The notes: generated by a model from the sequence alone, not told the origin. Positions 23,357 through 31,861 are shown, counted from the first letter of the stretch. The stretch is 40,530 nt of DNA from Methanoculleus sp. UBA208 (GCF_002498065.1 NZ_DAFZ01000035.1:525-41054), one strand, 5' to 3'. A program made the numbers and translations.

Positions 23357-25312
23357 ATGCAGCCGTTCACCCCGGTGCTCGAAGACCTCCTCGAAGACCT
23401 GGAAGAGCTCGACCGCCGTCTCCGCCCGCGCAGGGCGGGTGCTGGTGCTGTTCCCGCGGAAGACCTGCTCCTGCAGAAATCGCACCTGGCCGAGATCTAC
23501 GGCCTCGTAGACGCGCTGATCGCCGGCATCCGGAGCATCGACACCGCATACCGGCGATACCGGGACCGGTTTGCCCGTTTCCCGGCGGGGTGCCTCTGCA
23601 CCGGGGCGGACGGCGTCATCCTGGAGGCGAACCGGGCGGCAGGCGCCCTGTTCGGCCGCGCTCCCGACCTCATGCAGGGTGTCTCTCTCGATACGTACCT
23701 GCGTCCGGAGTGCGTCCCGGCGTTCCGGTCGGCGGTTGCGGCGCTCGGCCGGGGTGAAGAGGTCCCGGTGCAGGAGTTTTCACTCGCCCGGGCCGACGGC
23801 ACCGCCACTCCCGCCGCCGTGGCGGTCTCGACCTTATACGACCCCGGCAGCGGTGCGGCCGAGTTCCTCTGGGCGTTCTGCGATATATCAGGGCAGAGAA
23901 GGGTTGAAGAAGCCCTTCGGGAGAGTGAAGAGCGCTACCGGGGACTGACCGAGAACATCAGCGACGCCTTCCTCGCCATGGACCGGGACGGCCGTATCGT
24001 CTCCTGGAACAGGGCGGCCGCCCGTCTCTCGGGCAGCCCGGAGGAGGAGGCCGTCGGAAAGAGCATCTACGACCTGTTCCCGCAACTCCGAAACGAGGAG
24101 GTTGCCGGGTTCTTCCGGGAGGTCACGGAGACCGGCAGGCCCGGCGTGAGCGAGTGCGGGTTCCGCCTCCACGGACAGGACCGTATCTTTGAGGTGCGTG
24201 CCGTCCCCACCCGTGCGGGCATCTCCGTCTACCTCCAGGACATATCGGCCCGCCGCGAAGCCGAAGAGGCTCTCCGGCGGAGCGAAGAGCGGTGCCGGAT
24301 GGTCGTGGAGAGTCAGGCCGAGATGATCTGCCGCCGGCTTCCCGACGGCACCATCACCTTCGCGAACGACGCCTACTGCCGCTACGCCGGCATCCCGTGC
24401 GAGGACCTCATCGGGCGGCGGTATGCTCCCACCGTCCCGGCCGACGACCAGGACCGGGTCCGGCAGAGCCTCGCCTCCCTCACCCCCGACCACCCGGTAT
24501 CGACGGTCGAGCACCGGGTGATCATGCCGGACGGCAGGGTCCGGTGGCAGCAGTGGACCAACACGGCGTCCTTCGATGACGAAGGCTCCGCTGTCGAGTA
24601 CCAGTCGGTGGGCCGGGACATCACCGATGCGCGGATGGCGGGGGAGGCGCTCCTCCTCGCGAACCGGAAACTCAACCTGCTCTCCGACGTGACCCGGCAC
24701 GATCTCCTGAACCGGCTCAACGTGCTCTCCGGCTATCTCGACCTCTTCCGGGAGCGGACGGACGATCCGGAACTGCTGGAGTACTGCCGGAAGGAGGAAG
24801 AAGCCATCCGGGACATCCGGCGCTATATGGCCTTCACCGCGGAGTACCGGGACATCGGCATGGCCTCTCCCGCCTGGCACCCCCTCTCCCGGATCGTTCA
24901 TGACGCGATGGCGGGGCTCGACCCGGGCGAGGTCGCCATCGAGGTGCAGGCAGGCGATCTCGAGGTGTATGCCGATCCGCTCATCGTCCGGGTCTTTGCA
25001 AACCTCATCGACAACTCATTCCGGCACGGTGAGCGGGTTACCCGGATACGCATCCATCCTGAAATGTCGGACCGGGGGATCAGTCTCGTCTACGAGGACA
25101 ACGGCATCGGCATCCCCCATGCCGAAAAAGGGAGGCTTTTCGAGCGGGGGTTCGGGCGGCAGACCGGGTTCGGGCTCTTCCTCGCCCGGGAGATCCTCGC
25201 CATCACCGATCTCTCCATACGGGAGACCGGCGAGCCCGGGAAGGGTGCGCGGTTCGAAATAGGCGTCCCGCCGGGATTCTACCGGATCAGCGGTCGCGGC
25301 CGAGCTCCGTGA
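23357..25312 (+). CDS. Soluble PAS-domain sensor histidine kinase
   Basis: A 651-residue kinase with no membrane segment, so it senses a cytoplasmic signal. After a helical N-terminus come three PAS domains (about residues 70-180, 185-305 and 310-430; the second and third open with the typical RESEERYRGL and RRSEERCRMV). The phosphorylated histidine is His448 in TRHDLLNRLN, an H-box form common in methanogen kinases. The ATP-binding domain shows the N-box NLIDNSFRHGE, the G1 box DNGIGI and GFGLFLA. No response regulator gene is adjacent. GGTGA precedes the ATG, and a TTTATGCA box lies upstream. Its last 26 bases overlap the end of convergent xseB. Confidence 0.93.
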   Translation: MQPFTPVLEDLLEDLEELDRRLRPRRAGAGAVPAEDLLLQKSHLAEIYGLVDALIAGIRSIDTAYRRYRDRFARFPAGCLCTGADGVILEANRAAGALFGRAPDLMQGVSLDTYLRPECVPAFRSAVAALGRGEEVPVQEFSLARADGTATPAAVAVSTLYDPGSGAAEFLWAFCDISGQRRVEEALRESEERYRGLTENISDAFLAMDRDGRIVSWNRAAARLSGSPEEEAVGKSIYDLFPQLRNEEVAGFFREVTETGRPGVSECGFRLHGQDRIFEVRAVPTRAGISVYLQDISARREAEEALRRSEERCRMVVESQAEMICRRLPDGTITFANDAYCRYAGIPCEDLIGRRYAPTVPADDQDRVRQSLASLTPDHPVSTVEHRVIMPDGRVRWQQWTNTASFDDEGSAVEYQSVGRDITDARMAGEALLLANRKLNLLSDVTRHDLLNRLNVLSGYLDLFRERTDDPELLEYCRKEEEAIRDIRRYMAFTAEYRDIGMASPAWHPLSRIVHDAMAGLDPGEVAIEVQAGDLEVYADPLIVRVFANLIDNSFRHGERVTRIRIHPEMSDRGISLVYEDNGIGIPHAEKGRLFERGFGRQTGFGLFLAREILAITDLSIRETGEPGKGARFEIGVPPGFYRISGRGRAP

Positions 25313-25472
25313 GTTTCATCTCGGCCGTGCCGAGGAGGTCTTCGCACTGTTTCACGAGGAGCGCGCCCCGTTCGTAGATGGCGATGCTCTCCTCAAGGCT
25401 CGTCTCGCCGTCTTCCAGCCTCCGGACAATCCCCCGCAGTTCTTCCAGCATCTCTTCAAAGGTCTCCGTCAT
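25287..25472 (-). CDS. xseB: Exodeoxyribonuclease VII small subunit
   Basis: Small subunit of exonuclease VII, which degrades single-stranded DNA. The 61-residue protein starts at MTETFEEMLEEL and shows the two-helix pattern of XseB (LEDGETSLEESIAIYERG). Its ATG lies inside the end of xseA (overlap of 17 bases), so translation is coupled. Its 3' end overlaps the end of the convergent histidine kinase gene by 26 bases. Confidence 0.93.
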   Translation of the reverse strand: MTETFEEMLEELRGIVRRLEDGETSLEESIAIYERGALLVKQCEDLLGTAEMKLTELGRDR

Positions 25473-26706
25473 ACGTTGTCTCCTCCACGACGGCCCCACA
25501 CCGGCCGTCCTTCATTTTCAGCACCACGCGGTCGCCCGGTCCGAGGTCGCCGACACTTCTCGCAATTCTCCCGCCCGACTCGACGATACAGTAGCCCCGG
25601 TCCAGGATGGCGAGCGGGTTCTGCCCCGCAAGGCCCGCGCGGACTTCCGCGAGGGCGGAGCGCTCCCGCTGCACCCGGGCGAGCGCCGCCCGGCGGAGCA
25701 GGTCGTCGTGTTCGGCGAGGCGCTGCATCCGCTCGTGAACCCGGCGTGCGAGCCGCCGCGGGTGCATCCGCCCCCGCAGGTCCTCGACCTCGCTCTGTGA
25801 GGCGGCGAGGCGGCTATGGACGAGCAGGCGCATCCTCTCCTCGCACCCGGCAAGTTCCCGGAGAACCTCCCGGCGTTCCGGCACCGCTCGTTCCGCCGCC
25901 GCGGACGGCGTCGGCGCCCGGAGGTCCGCGGCGAAGTCGCAGAGGGCGGTGTCCACCTCGTGCCCGACGGCGCTGATCACGGGTGTTCTGCACGCCGCGA
26001 CGGCTCTGACGACGTCCGGGTGGTTGAAGGGGAAGAGGTCCTCGAAACTCCCCCCGCCGCGCCCGACGATGATCACGTCCACGAGCCCGTCGATCCGCCG
26101 GATCGCCTCCGCGATCTCGATGTGCGCCCCATCGCCCTGGACGGCCGTCGGGGAGAGGACGACCTCGGCCGGATACCGCCGGGAGATGACCGAGAGGATA
26201 TCCTTCACCGCCGCGCCGGTCGGGGAGGTGACCACGCCGATCCGTTGCGGGAAAGGAGGGAGGGGCCGTCTCCGTTCGGGGGCAAAGAGCCCCTCGCCGT
26301 CGAGTTCCTGTTTCCAGCGCTCGACCATGAGGTGGCGCTCGCCGAGGCCCGCGGGGAGCATCTCCCGGACGATGAACTGGTATCTGCCGTGAGGCTCGTA
26401 GACCTCCACGGACCCCCAGGCGAGGATGTCCATGCCGTCTTTCGGCTCGAACCCGAGCGCCGATGTGTAGGTGCGCCACATCACGCAGTTGATAAGTGCG
26501 GAGTTCCTCCCGTTTCTCTCCGAAAGCGAGAAGTACCGGTGGCCGGAGGCGTGGTCCCTGTAGTTGGTCACCTCCCCCCGCACCCAGATCTGGTGCAGGC
26601 GTGCGTCGTCGAGGAGGTCGCAAATGAGCCCCGAGACCTCCGAAACTCCGAATATCGGGGTGCCGAACCGTTCCGGACCGGTGGAATGACCGCCGAGCAT
26701 CATCAC
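25456..26706 (-). CDS. xseA: Exodeoxyribonuclease VII large subunit
   Basis: Catalytic subunit of exonuclease VII. The 416-residue protein has the N-terminal OB-fold (VSGLICDLL, then IWVRGEVTNYRDHASGHRYFSL), the conserved catalytic-domain stretches RIGVVTSPTGAAVKDIL, GRGGGSFEDL and SAVGHEVDTALCDFAADLRAPTPSAAAE in part, a coiled-coil-rich middle and a C-terminal beta strand region. Three consecutive ATGs open the gene, and a TATA-like element about 20 bases upstream suggests little or no leader. The enzyme is typical of bacteria and is known from some methanogens, so the pair was probably acquired by transfer. Confidence 0.95.
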   Translation of the reverse strand: MMMLGGHSTGPERFGTPIFGVSEVSGLICDLLDDARLHQIWVRGEVTNYRDHASGHRYFSLSERNGRNSALINCVMWRTYTSALGFEPKDGMDILAWGSVEVYEPHGRYQFIVREMLPAGLGERHLMVERWKQELDGEGLFAPERRRPLPPFPQRIGVVTSPTGAAVKDILSVISRRYPAEVVLSPTAVQGDGAHIEIAEAIRRIDGLVDVIIVGRGGGSFEDLFPFNHPDVVRAVAACRTPVISAVGHEVDTALCDFAADLRAPTPSAAAERAVPERREVLRELAGCEERMRLLVHSRLAASQSEVEDLRGRMHPRRLARRVHERMQRLAEHDDLLRRAALARVQRERSALAEVRAGLAGQNPLAILDRGYCIVESGGRIARSVGDLGPGDRVVLKMKDGRCGAVVEETTYDGDL

Positions 26707-26742
26707 AATCTATTAGACCGATGGTTTATATCAAGTAGTGTT

Positions 26743-27567
26743 ATGGGCCGTTTCGCCGTCTCGACCATGTTCTTCCACGAGTACCCCTGCGACCATATCT
26801 TCGACTACGTCGCCGAGTCCGGCCTTGATTCCCTCGAGTTCTGGGTAGAGACGCCGCACTTCTGGCTTCGCGGCCGTCCTGAAGACGAACTTAGCCGGTG
26901 CATCGCGGGCCACCCGGAACTCTCGCCGATCACCGTCCACGCCCCGTCGCTGGATCTGAACCCCTGCTCCATCAACCCGCGTGTCGCCGAGATATCGGTC
27001 GAATACGCCCTCGAAGCGATCCGGATGGCCGACCGGATGGGTGCCGGCGTGGTCACCGTCCACCCGGGGAAAAGGACGGCGAAACGGCACCCGAGCGCCT
27101 ACGACTACCGGCGGTTCGAGAGTTATATAGCCCGGCTCCGGGAGGCGGCTGAGGAGACGCGGGTGAAGGTGGCGATCGAGAACCTGGAGCCCCGGGTCAA
27201 CGCCCTGCTCTCCACGGCGGAGGATGCGGCCGAGGTGCTCGAGCGTGAACCCTGGCTCTGGTTCACACTGGATATGGGGCACGCCATGATGACGTCCTGC
27301 GATGAGACGATCCGGTTCATCGACCTCTGCATCGAGAGGATGGTAAACGTCCATGTCAGTGCACTCGGCGGGAACGGGCGGCCCCACCACCCCATCCATA
27401 ACGACCCGTCCGCAAAGCGGGTGCTTGCGGAGCTCGCCGACCGGGGCTACGGCGGATACCTCACCCTGGAACTCGAGGATATGGTCTTTCCGGGACCCCT
27501 CTCATCCGAAGAGAAGGTTGTACTCCTGATGCGGGAATCGGGGGCATTACAGGAGGCATTCTCCTGA
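26743..27567 (+). CDS. Sugar phosphate isomerase/epimerase-like TIM barrel (AP endonuclease 2 family)
   Basis: A 274-residue protein of the xylose-isomerase-like TIM-barrel family. Metal-binding residues are visible in order: His in ITVHAPSLDLNP, His in VTVHPGK, Glu in VAIENLEP, Asp and His in LDMGHAMM, His in VHVSALGG and PHHPIHN, and Glu in LTLELED. Members include sugar isomerases and DNA-repair endonuclease IV relatives; the substrate cannot be assigned. The frame is open far upstream, but that part lies inside xseA; the ATG at 26743 begins the first barrel strand (GRFAVSTMFF). It is divergent from xseA with 36 bases between starts. Confidence 0.85.
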   Translation: MGRFAVSTMFFHEYPCDHIFDYVAESGLDSLEFWVETPHFWLRGRPEDELSRCIAGHPELSPITVHAPSLDLNPCSINPRVAEISVEYALEAIRMADRMGAGVVTVHPGKRTAKRHPSAYDYRRFESYIARLREAAEETRVKVAIENLEPRVNALLSTAEDAAEVLEREPWLWFTLDMGHAMMTSCDETIRFIDLCIERMVNVHVSALGGNGRPHHPIHNDPSAKRVLAELADRGYGGYLTLELEDMVFPGPLSSEEKVVLLMRESGALQEAFS

Positions 27568-27638
27568 AGCGCTGGTTTTATAACATCTGCCCGCGACATA
27601 ATTCATAAAATCCCGGCAATCAATCAATACCGGATGCT

Positions 27639-27653
27639 GCCGCTTGATGCGGC
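27639..27653 (+). other. Hairpin just upstream of the CNNM gene's ribosome site
   Basis: GCCGC/GCGGC with a TTGAT loop ends three bases before the GGAG ribosome site of the following gene. It may affect translation start, or may be incidental. Confidence 0.35.
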
Positions 27654-27662
27654 GTGGAGTAA

Positions 27663-28940
27663 ATGGTAGTCATAGACCTTCTGACCATAGAGATCATTTT
27701 ATTCATTGTTTGTCTGCTCCTTTCGGGCTTTTTCTCGAGTTCGGAGGTCGCCCTCATATCGATAACCCGGGCTAAAGTCCGCGCACTCTTAAACCAGGGT
27801 AGAAAAGGAGCGAAAGCACTCGATACGTTGAAACGATCGACCGACGGCCTCCTGATCACCATCCTGATCGGGAACAACATCGTTAACGTGGCCGCGGCGT
27901 CGCTCGCGACCGCGATCGCCATCGCCATCTACGGCGACGTCGGTATCGGGATAGCGACCGGCGTCACGGTCATCCTGATGCTGGTCTTCGGCGAGATCGG
28001 GCCGAAGATGTACGCCTCCCGGAATACCGAGAAACTGGCGCTCGGTGTCGCCCGGCCGATCCTCTACCTCTCGAGGGTGCTCTACCCGGTGCTCTGGGTC
28101 GCGGACCGCATCAAGCGGCAGTTCGCCTTCAGGCCCGGCGTGACCGAGCCGGTCGTCACCGAGGAGGAGATCAAGGAGTGGATCGACGTCGGCGAGGAGG
28201 AGGGCACCATCGAGGAGGAGGAGCGGGATATGCTCTACTCCGTGCTGCGGTTTGGAGACACGACGGTTCGCGAGGTGATGACGCCCCGTGTGGACGTCGT
28301 CATGCTCGAGGACGTATCCACGCTCGAGAACGCCCTCTCCCTCTTCAACGAGACGGGTTTCTCCCGGATTCCGGTCTACCACGAGCATATCGACAACGTC
28401 GTCGGGCTCTTAAACGTCAAGGACGTCTTCTCGGCGGTCTTCCGGCAGCAGACGAGCGCGACGATCAGGAACCTGATGTACGAGCCCTACTTTGTTCCCG
28501 AGAGCAAGAAGATCGACGAGCTCTTAAAGGAGCTCCAGGTGAAGAAGCAGCATATGGCTGTCGTCCTCGACGAGTACGGCTCGTTTACCGGGATCGTGAC
28601 GGTCGAGGACATGCTCGAGGAACTGGTCGGCGAGATCATGGACGAGTTTGACGAGGAGGAGCCCGAGGTGCAGCAGATCGAGGAAGGCGTCTACCTGGTC
28701 GATGCGCGGGCGTGGGTGGAGCACCTCAACGAGGATCTGGACCTGGATCTCCCGCTGACCGATACCTACGAGAGCATCGGCGGGCTCGTCATCGACCGGT
28801 TGGGGCACATCCCCCGCCGCGGCGAGGTGGTCAAGGTCGAGGAGAGCAAGATCACGCTGGTGGTGATGCAGATGCGGGGGCGGCGAATCGTCAAGGTGAA
28901 ATTGATCACCGCATCTCCGATTGCGCCGGAGGGTTCCTGA
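27663..28940 (+). CDS. CNNM/CorC-type membrane protein with CBS domains
   Basis: A 425-residue protein of the CNNM/HlyC-CorC family, linked to magnesium or cobalt export in other organisms. The N-terminal DUF21 domain has about four membrane segments (first at residues 5-25; FFSSSEVALISITRAKVR is the typical motif). A pair of CBS domains follows (VMTPRVDVVMLEDVSTLENA and VVLDEYGSFTGIVTVEDML in part), then the acidic C-terminal transporter-associated domain (YESIGGLVIDRLGHIPRRGE). A TATA-like TTTATAAC is present about 80 bases upstream. Its stop overlaps the purN start (TGATG). Confidence 0.92.
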   Translation: MVVIDLLTIEIILFIVCLLLSGFFSSSEVALISITRAKVRALLNQGRKGAKALDTLKRSTDGLLITILIGNNIVNVAAASLATAIAIAIYGDVGIGIATGVTVILMLVFGEIGPKMYASRNTEKLALGVARPILYLSRVLYPVLWVADRIKRQFAFRPGVTEPVVTEEEIKEWIDVGEEEGTIEEEERDMLYSVLRFGDTTVREVMTPRVDVVMLEDVSTLENALSLFNETGFSRIPVYHEHIDNVVGLLNVKDVFSAVFRQQTSATIRNLMYEPYFVPESKKIDELLKELQVKKQHMAVVLDEYGSFTGIVTVEDMLEELVGEIMDEFDEEEPEVQQIEEGVYLVDARAWVEHLNEDLDLDLPLTDTYESIGGLVIDRLGHIPRRGEVVKVEESKITLVVMQMRGRRIVKVKLITASPIAPEGS

Positions 28941-29590
28941 TGAAGGACCGGGAAAGCGATAGTATGGATCCGGAGACACCTGTTGATAAGAAACGGATTG
29001 CGTTCCTCGCCTCGGGGAGAGGATCAAACTTTCAGGCGGTGATCGACGCCGTCGCTGCCGCCGAGATCCCGGCAGTCTGCGTCGGCCTCATCACCGACAA
29101 CCCCGGGGCATACGCGATAGAGCGTGCAAAAGGCGCCGGTATCCCGGTGACGGTCGTCGACTATGCGCGGTTCCCCTCGAAGGCCGCGTACGAGGAGGCG
29201 CTTTTATCCGCGATGCGGGGCTGCAGGGCGGACCTCTTCGTCCTCGCCGGCTACATGCGGATCCTCGGGGCCGGGATCGTCCGCGAGTTCTCGGGCCGGA
29301 TGATGAACATCCATCCCGCCCTGCTCCCGGCGTTCTCCGGGCTGCACGCGCAAAGGCAGGCGATCGAGTACGGGGTGAAGGTTGCGGGCTGCACCGTCCA
29401 CCTGGTGGACGAGGGGATGGATACCGGCCCTATCGTCGTCCAGCGGTGCGTGCCGGTCCTCCCGGACGACGACGAGACGGCGCTCGCCGACCGGATCCTC
29501 GCAGAAGAGCACGAAGCCCTCCCGCTTGCCGTGAAACTCTTCTGCGAGGACCGCCTGGAGGTCGCCGGCCGGCGGGTGCGGGTCCGCTGA
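28940..29590 (+). CDS. purN: Phosphoribosylglycinamide formyltransferase
   Basis: Transfers a formyl group from 10-formyltetrahydrofolate (or the methanogen equivalent) to GAR in purine synthesis. In the 216-residue protein the phosphate-binding SGRGSNFQA, the catalytic Asn-His pair in MMNIHPALLPAF, and the Asp in DEGMDTGPIV are visible. There is an extra N-terminal stretch of about 19 residues before the first strand (RIAFLASG). The ATG at 28940 overlaps the upstream stop by one base. Confidence 0.95.
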   Translation: MKDRESDSMDPETPVDKKRIAFLASGRGSNFQAVIDAVAAAEIPAVCVGLITDNPGAYAIERAKGAGIPVTVVDYARFPSKAAYEEALLSAMRGCRADLFVLAGYMRILGAGIVREFSGRMMNIHPALLPAFSGLHAQRQAIEYGVKVAGCTVHLVDEGMDTGPIVVQRCVPVLPDDDETALADRILAEEHEALPLAVKLFCEDRLEVAGRRVRVR

Positions 29591-29606
29591 CCCCGGCATC
29601 AAACTC

Positions 29607-29614
29607 TTATATAT
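29607..29614 (+). promoter_or_regulatory. TATA box for the RNase P/translation superoperon
   Basis: TTATATAT in the 70-base gap after purN, 47-54 bases upstream of the rnp4 ATG. This is the best candidate for the promoter that begins the long plus-strand cluster. Confidence 0.55.
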
Positions 29615-29660
29615 CCTCCCGCCTCCAATCTCAAGACCCACCATTGGAACGGATCGCACC

Positions 29661-29978
29661 ATGGCAGATACTACACGAAAATCAGGTTCCCGAAGACTCG
29701 CCCGCGAGAGGATCGCCGTCCTCTTTGCGCGTGCAGCGGAGTTCTACCCGGAAAACCCCGACTGGAGCAACCGGTGCGTGGAACTGGCCCGCAAGATCGG
29801 GATGCGACATCGGATACGGATTGAGCGGCCGCTGAAACGCCGTTTCTGCCGCCGGTGCTACACCTACCTGGTCCCGGGGTCGAATGCCCGGGTCAGGGTT
29901 CACCGCGGCCGCGTGGTCGTCACCTGTCTTACCTGCGGGCACCGGTCACGGTATCCGGTTGGGAGGCCGCGGCAATGA
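29661..29978 (+). CDS. rnp4: Ribonuclease P protein component 4 (Rpp21)
   Basis: Protein subunit of archaeal RNase P, which trims the 5' end of precursor tRNA. The 105-residue protein has an N-terminal helical part (LARERIAVLFARAAEFY) and a zinc ribbon with Cys63, Cys66, Cys89 and Cys92. It opens the translation cluster and its stop overlaps the YhbY-like start by four bases. Confidence 0.95.
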   Translation: MADTTRKSGSRRLARERIAVLFARAAEFYPENPDWSNRCVELARKIGMRHRIRIERPLKRRFCRRCYTYLVPGSNARVRVHRGRVVVTCLTCGHRSRYPVGRPRQ

Positions 29979-30235
29979 GCAGAGAATCGTTCCAGGATCT
30001 CAAGCCCACCATCTGGGTGGGAAAACGGGGCATCACGAACGTCATGATCGACGAGATCCGGCGGCAGCTCAAGGACCGGAAGGTCGTCAAGGTGAGATGG
30101 CTGCGGAACACCGAGGTCGATCCCGAGGAGGTAGCGGCATCGGCCGGTGCGGTTCTCGTCGAGGTCCGGGGGCGGACGCTTGTCCTCACGGAGCGGCGGA
30201 GCCGATCGTCCGGGCACAATCCTCGAAATATATAA
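29975..30235 (+). CDS. YhbY/CRS1-type RNA-binding protein
   Basis: An 86-residue single CRM-domain protein, a KH-like fold that binds RNA, linked to ribosome assembly in bacteria. The family marker GKRGITNVMIDEIRRQL (residues 16-32) and the strand VVKVRWLRNTE are present. It overlaps rnp4 by ATGA. The promoter of the next gene lies over its stop codon. Confidence 0.9.
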   Translation: MSRESFQDLKPTIWVGKRGITNVMIDEIRRQLKDRKVVKVRWLRNTEVDPEEVAASAGAVLVEVRGRTLVLTERRSRSSGHNPRNI

Positions 30236-30237
30236 AA
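30226..30237 (+). promoter_or_regulatory. TATA box for the S19e gene
   Basis: AAATATATAAAA is one of the strongest A/T boxes in the window, about 50-60 bases before the S19e start, and covers the stop codon of the YhbY-like gene. The leader would be about 25 bases with GTGAGGT as ribosome site. Confidence 0.65.
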
Positions 30238-30286
30238 CATCACTGGACGAATATGTAAAGACTGTTAGCAAGAGTGAGGTTCATCT

Positions 30287-30736
30287 ATGACGACTGTATA
30301 TGACATCCCTGCCGATATGTTCATCCGGCAGGTGGCAGAAGAACTCAAGAAAAACCCGCAGATTCAGCCCCCCGACTGGGCAGCTTTTGCAAAGACGGGG
30401 GTACATAAAGAGATGCCCCCCGAGAACGACGACTGGTGGTATGTGCGTGCTGCGGCGGTCTTCCGGCGTATCTACACCGACGGTCCGGTCGGTACCCAGA
30501 GGATGCGCTCCGCCTACGGCGGCAAGCGTGACCGGGGCTCGTCTCCCTCCCGGTTCAGGCGCGGAAGCGGATCCGTCGTCCGAAAGATCTTCCAGCAGCT
30601 CGAAGCGGCCGGATACGTCTCCCACGGAAGCGAGGGGCGCACGGTCACTGCAGCCGGCAGGTCCTTCCTCGACAACGTTGCAAACGGCATGAAGGCCCAG
30701 GCTACCTCGGTTTCGCCGGGTCTTTCGAAATACTGA
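30287..30736 (+). CDS. rps19e: Ribosomal protein S19e
   Basis: Small-subunit ribosomal protein of archaea and eukaryotes. The 149 residues carry the family stretches PPDWAAFAKTG, PPENDDWWYVRAAAVFRRIY and GGKRDRGSSPSRFRRGSGS, ending in a winged-helix-like region. It has its own TATA box and starts the sub-cluster with PDCD5 and L39e. Confidence 0.97.
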   Translation: MTTVYDIPADMFIRQVAEELKKNPQIQPPDWAAFAKTGVHKEMPPENDDWWYVRAAAVFRRIYTDGPVGTQRMRSAYGGKRDRGSSPSRFRRGSGSVVRKIFQQLEAAGYVSHGSEGRTVTAAGRSFLDNVANGMKAQATSVSPGLSKY

Positions 30737-30755
30737 TTGAAAGGAGGTATGACTG

Positions 30756-31094
30756 ATGGTAGACGACGAACTCGCGGAACTCCGCCGCCGGAAGATGGAA
30801 CAGATGCAGCGGCAGGCGATGGACCAGCAGGCTATGGAGGAAGAGGCAGCACGCCAGCAACAGATCGACTCGCAGATCCGCGCCGCCCTCATGGAGATCC
30901 TCGAACCTGAAGCGAGGGAGCGGCTCAATACCATCAAGTTGACCCGGCCGGAGTTTGCAAAAGCGGTCGAGCAGCAACTGGTGATGCTCGCGCAGAGCGG
31001 CAGGGTCCGGCAGCGGATCACCGACGAGCAGTTGAAAGCCCTGCTTGCCCAGCTGACCCCGTCGAAGAAAGAGTTCAGGATTACGCGGAAGTAA
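30756..31094 (+). CDS. PDCD5-family DNA-binding protein
   Basis: The 112-residue archaeal homologue of human PDCD5/TFAR19. It has a long charged, Gln/Met-rich N-terminal helix (LRRRKMEQMQRQAMDQQAM) and the three-helix core (RLNTIKLTRPEFAKAVEQQL, and then ITDEQLKALLAQL). Function in archaea is unclear; the genes around it suggest a ribosome or nascent-chain role. A near-perfect GGAGGT ribosome site precedes the ATG. Confidence 0.93.
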   Translation: MVDDELAELRRRKMEQMQRQAMDQQAMEEEAARQQQIDSQIRAALMEILEPEARERLNTIKLTRPEFAKAVEQQLVMLAQSGRVRQRITDEQLKALLAQLTPSKKEFRITRK

Positions 31095-31684
31095 TGGAAG
31101 CAGGTGTGCTCTTCTCGGGAGGGAAAGACAGCGCGCTCGCGGCAATCATGCTCGCGCGCGATTACGGCGTGGAACTGAATACCTGTGTATTCGATCCCGA
31201 CCGCGAGGTCCCGGAAGTGCGGGCCGCAGCGGTCGCCCTGGGCCTTCCCTTCAAGAAGAGGGTGCTCGGGAAGGACCTCCTTCGCGAGGCCGTCGACCTG
31301 CTTCTAACGTGCGGATACCCGAACGACGCGATTGCCATGGTCCACCGGACGGCGATCGAGATCCTTTCGGCCGAGTATGCGGTGATCGGCGACGGCACCC
31401 GCCGCGAAGACCGGGTCCCCCGGCTCGAACGCCCCGAAGTCCAGCACCTGGAGATGACCTCCGGCTGCTCCTATGTCCGGCCGCTTCTCGGCTACGGGAA
31501 ACGCGAGGTGGAACGCCTCGCCGGACGGCTGCTGGTGGTGCGATACGGGGAGACCGGCAACATCGGGAACGGCGATTACGAAGGGGAGATCCGGGATGCG
31601 CTTCGCGCTCGCGACATCGATCCGGCGCCGTTTTTCCCTCCCCATCACCTGCAGTCGCTGGTGGTCGCGAGAAGAGAGACCTGA
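31094..31684 (+). CDS. PP-loop ATPase-like protein (alpha hydrolase superfamily)
   Basis: The 196-residue protein opens with the ATP-pyrophosphatase P-loop FSGGKDSALAA (residues 7-17), found in enzymes that adenylate a substrate, such as tRNA thiolases and diphthamide ligase. DGTRREDRVPRL and the downstream basic stretch fit a small N-type PP-loop protein. It lacks the usual CxxC pairs of TtuA/TtcA. Its place between PDCD5 and L39e in the ribosomal cluster suggests a tRNA or ribosome modification (inference). Start and upstream stop overlap by one base. Confidence 0.8.
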   Translation: MEAGVLFSGGKDSALAAIMLARDYGVELNTCVFDPDREVPEVRAAAVALGLPFKKRVLGKDLLREAVDLLLTCGYPNDAIAMVHRTAIEILSAEYAVIGDGTRREDRVPRLERPEVQHLEMTSGCSYVRPLLGYGKREVERLAGRLLVVRYGETGNIGNGDYEGEIRDALRARDIDPAPFFPPHHLQSLVVARRET

Positions 31685-31704
31685 ATATTACGAGAGTGAA
31701 CATT

Positions 31705-31857
31705 ATGAGCAAATTGATGAAGGGCCGGAAGATCCGGCTGGCAAAGGCATGCGAGCAGAACCGCCGCGTGCCGGCATGGGTGATGATCAGGACCAACCGT
31801 GCGGTTGCGTCGCATCCGAAGCGGCGCAACTGGAGACGGAGTTCCCTGAAGGTGTAA
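31705..31857 (+). CDS. rpl39e: Ribosomal protein L39e
   Basis: The 50-residue very basic large-subunit protein lines the peptide exit tunnel. MSKLMKGRKIRLAKACEQ and the tail TNRAVASHPKRRNWRRSSL match the family end to end. A ribosome site, GTGA, lies five bases upstream of the ATG. It is followed by L31e after four bases. Confidence 0.95.
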   Translation: MSKLMKGRKIRLAKACEQNRRVPAWVMIRTNRAVASHPKRRNWRRSSLKV

Positions 31858-31861
31858 GGCT

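Noticed and set aside
25816..26742. In-frame extension that would double the isomerase-like protein
   Set aside because: It lies antisense to xseA and the TIM barrel begins right at the ATG at 26743.
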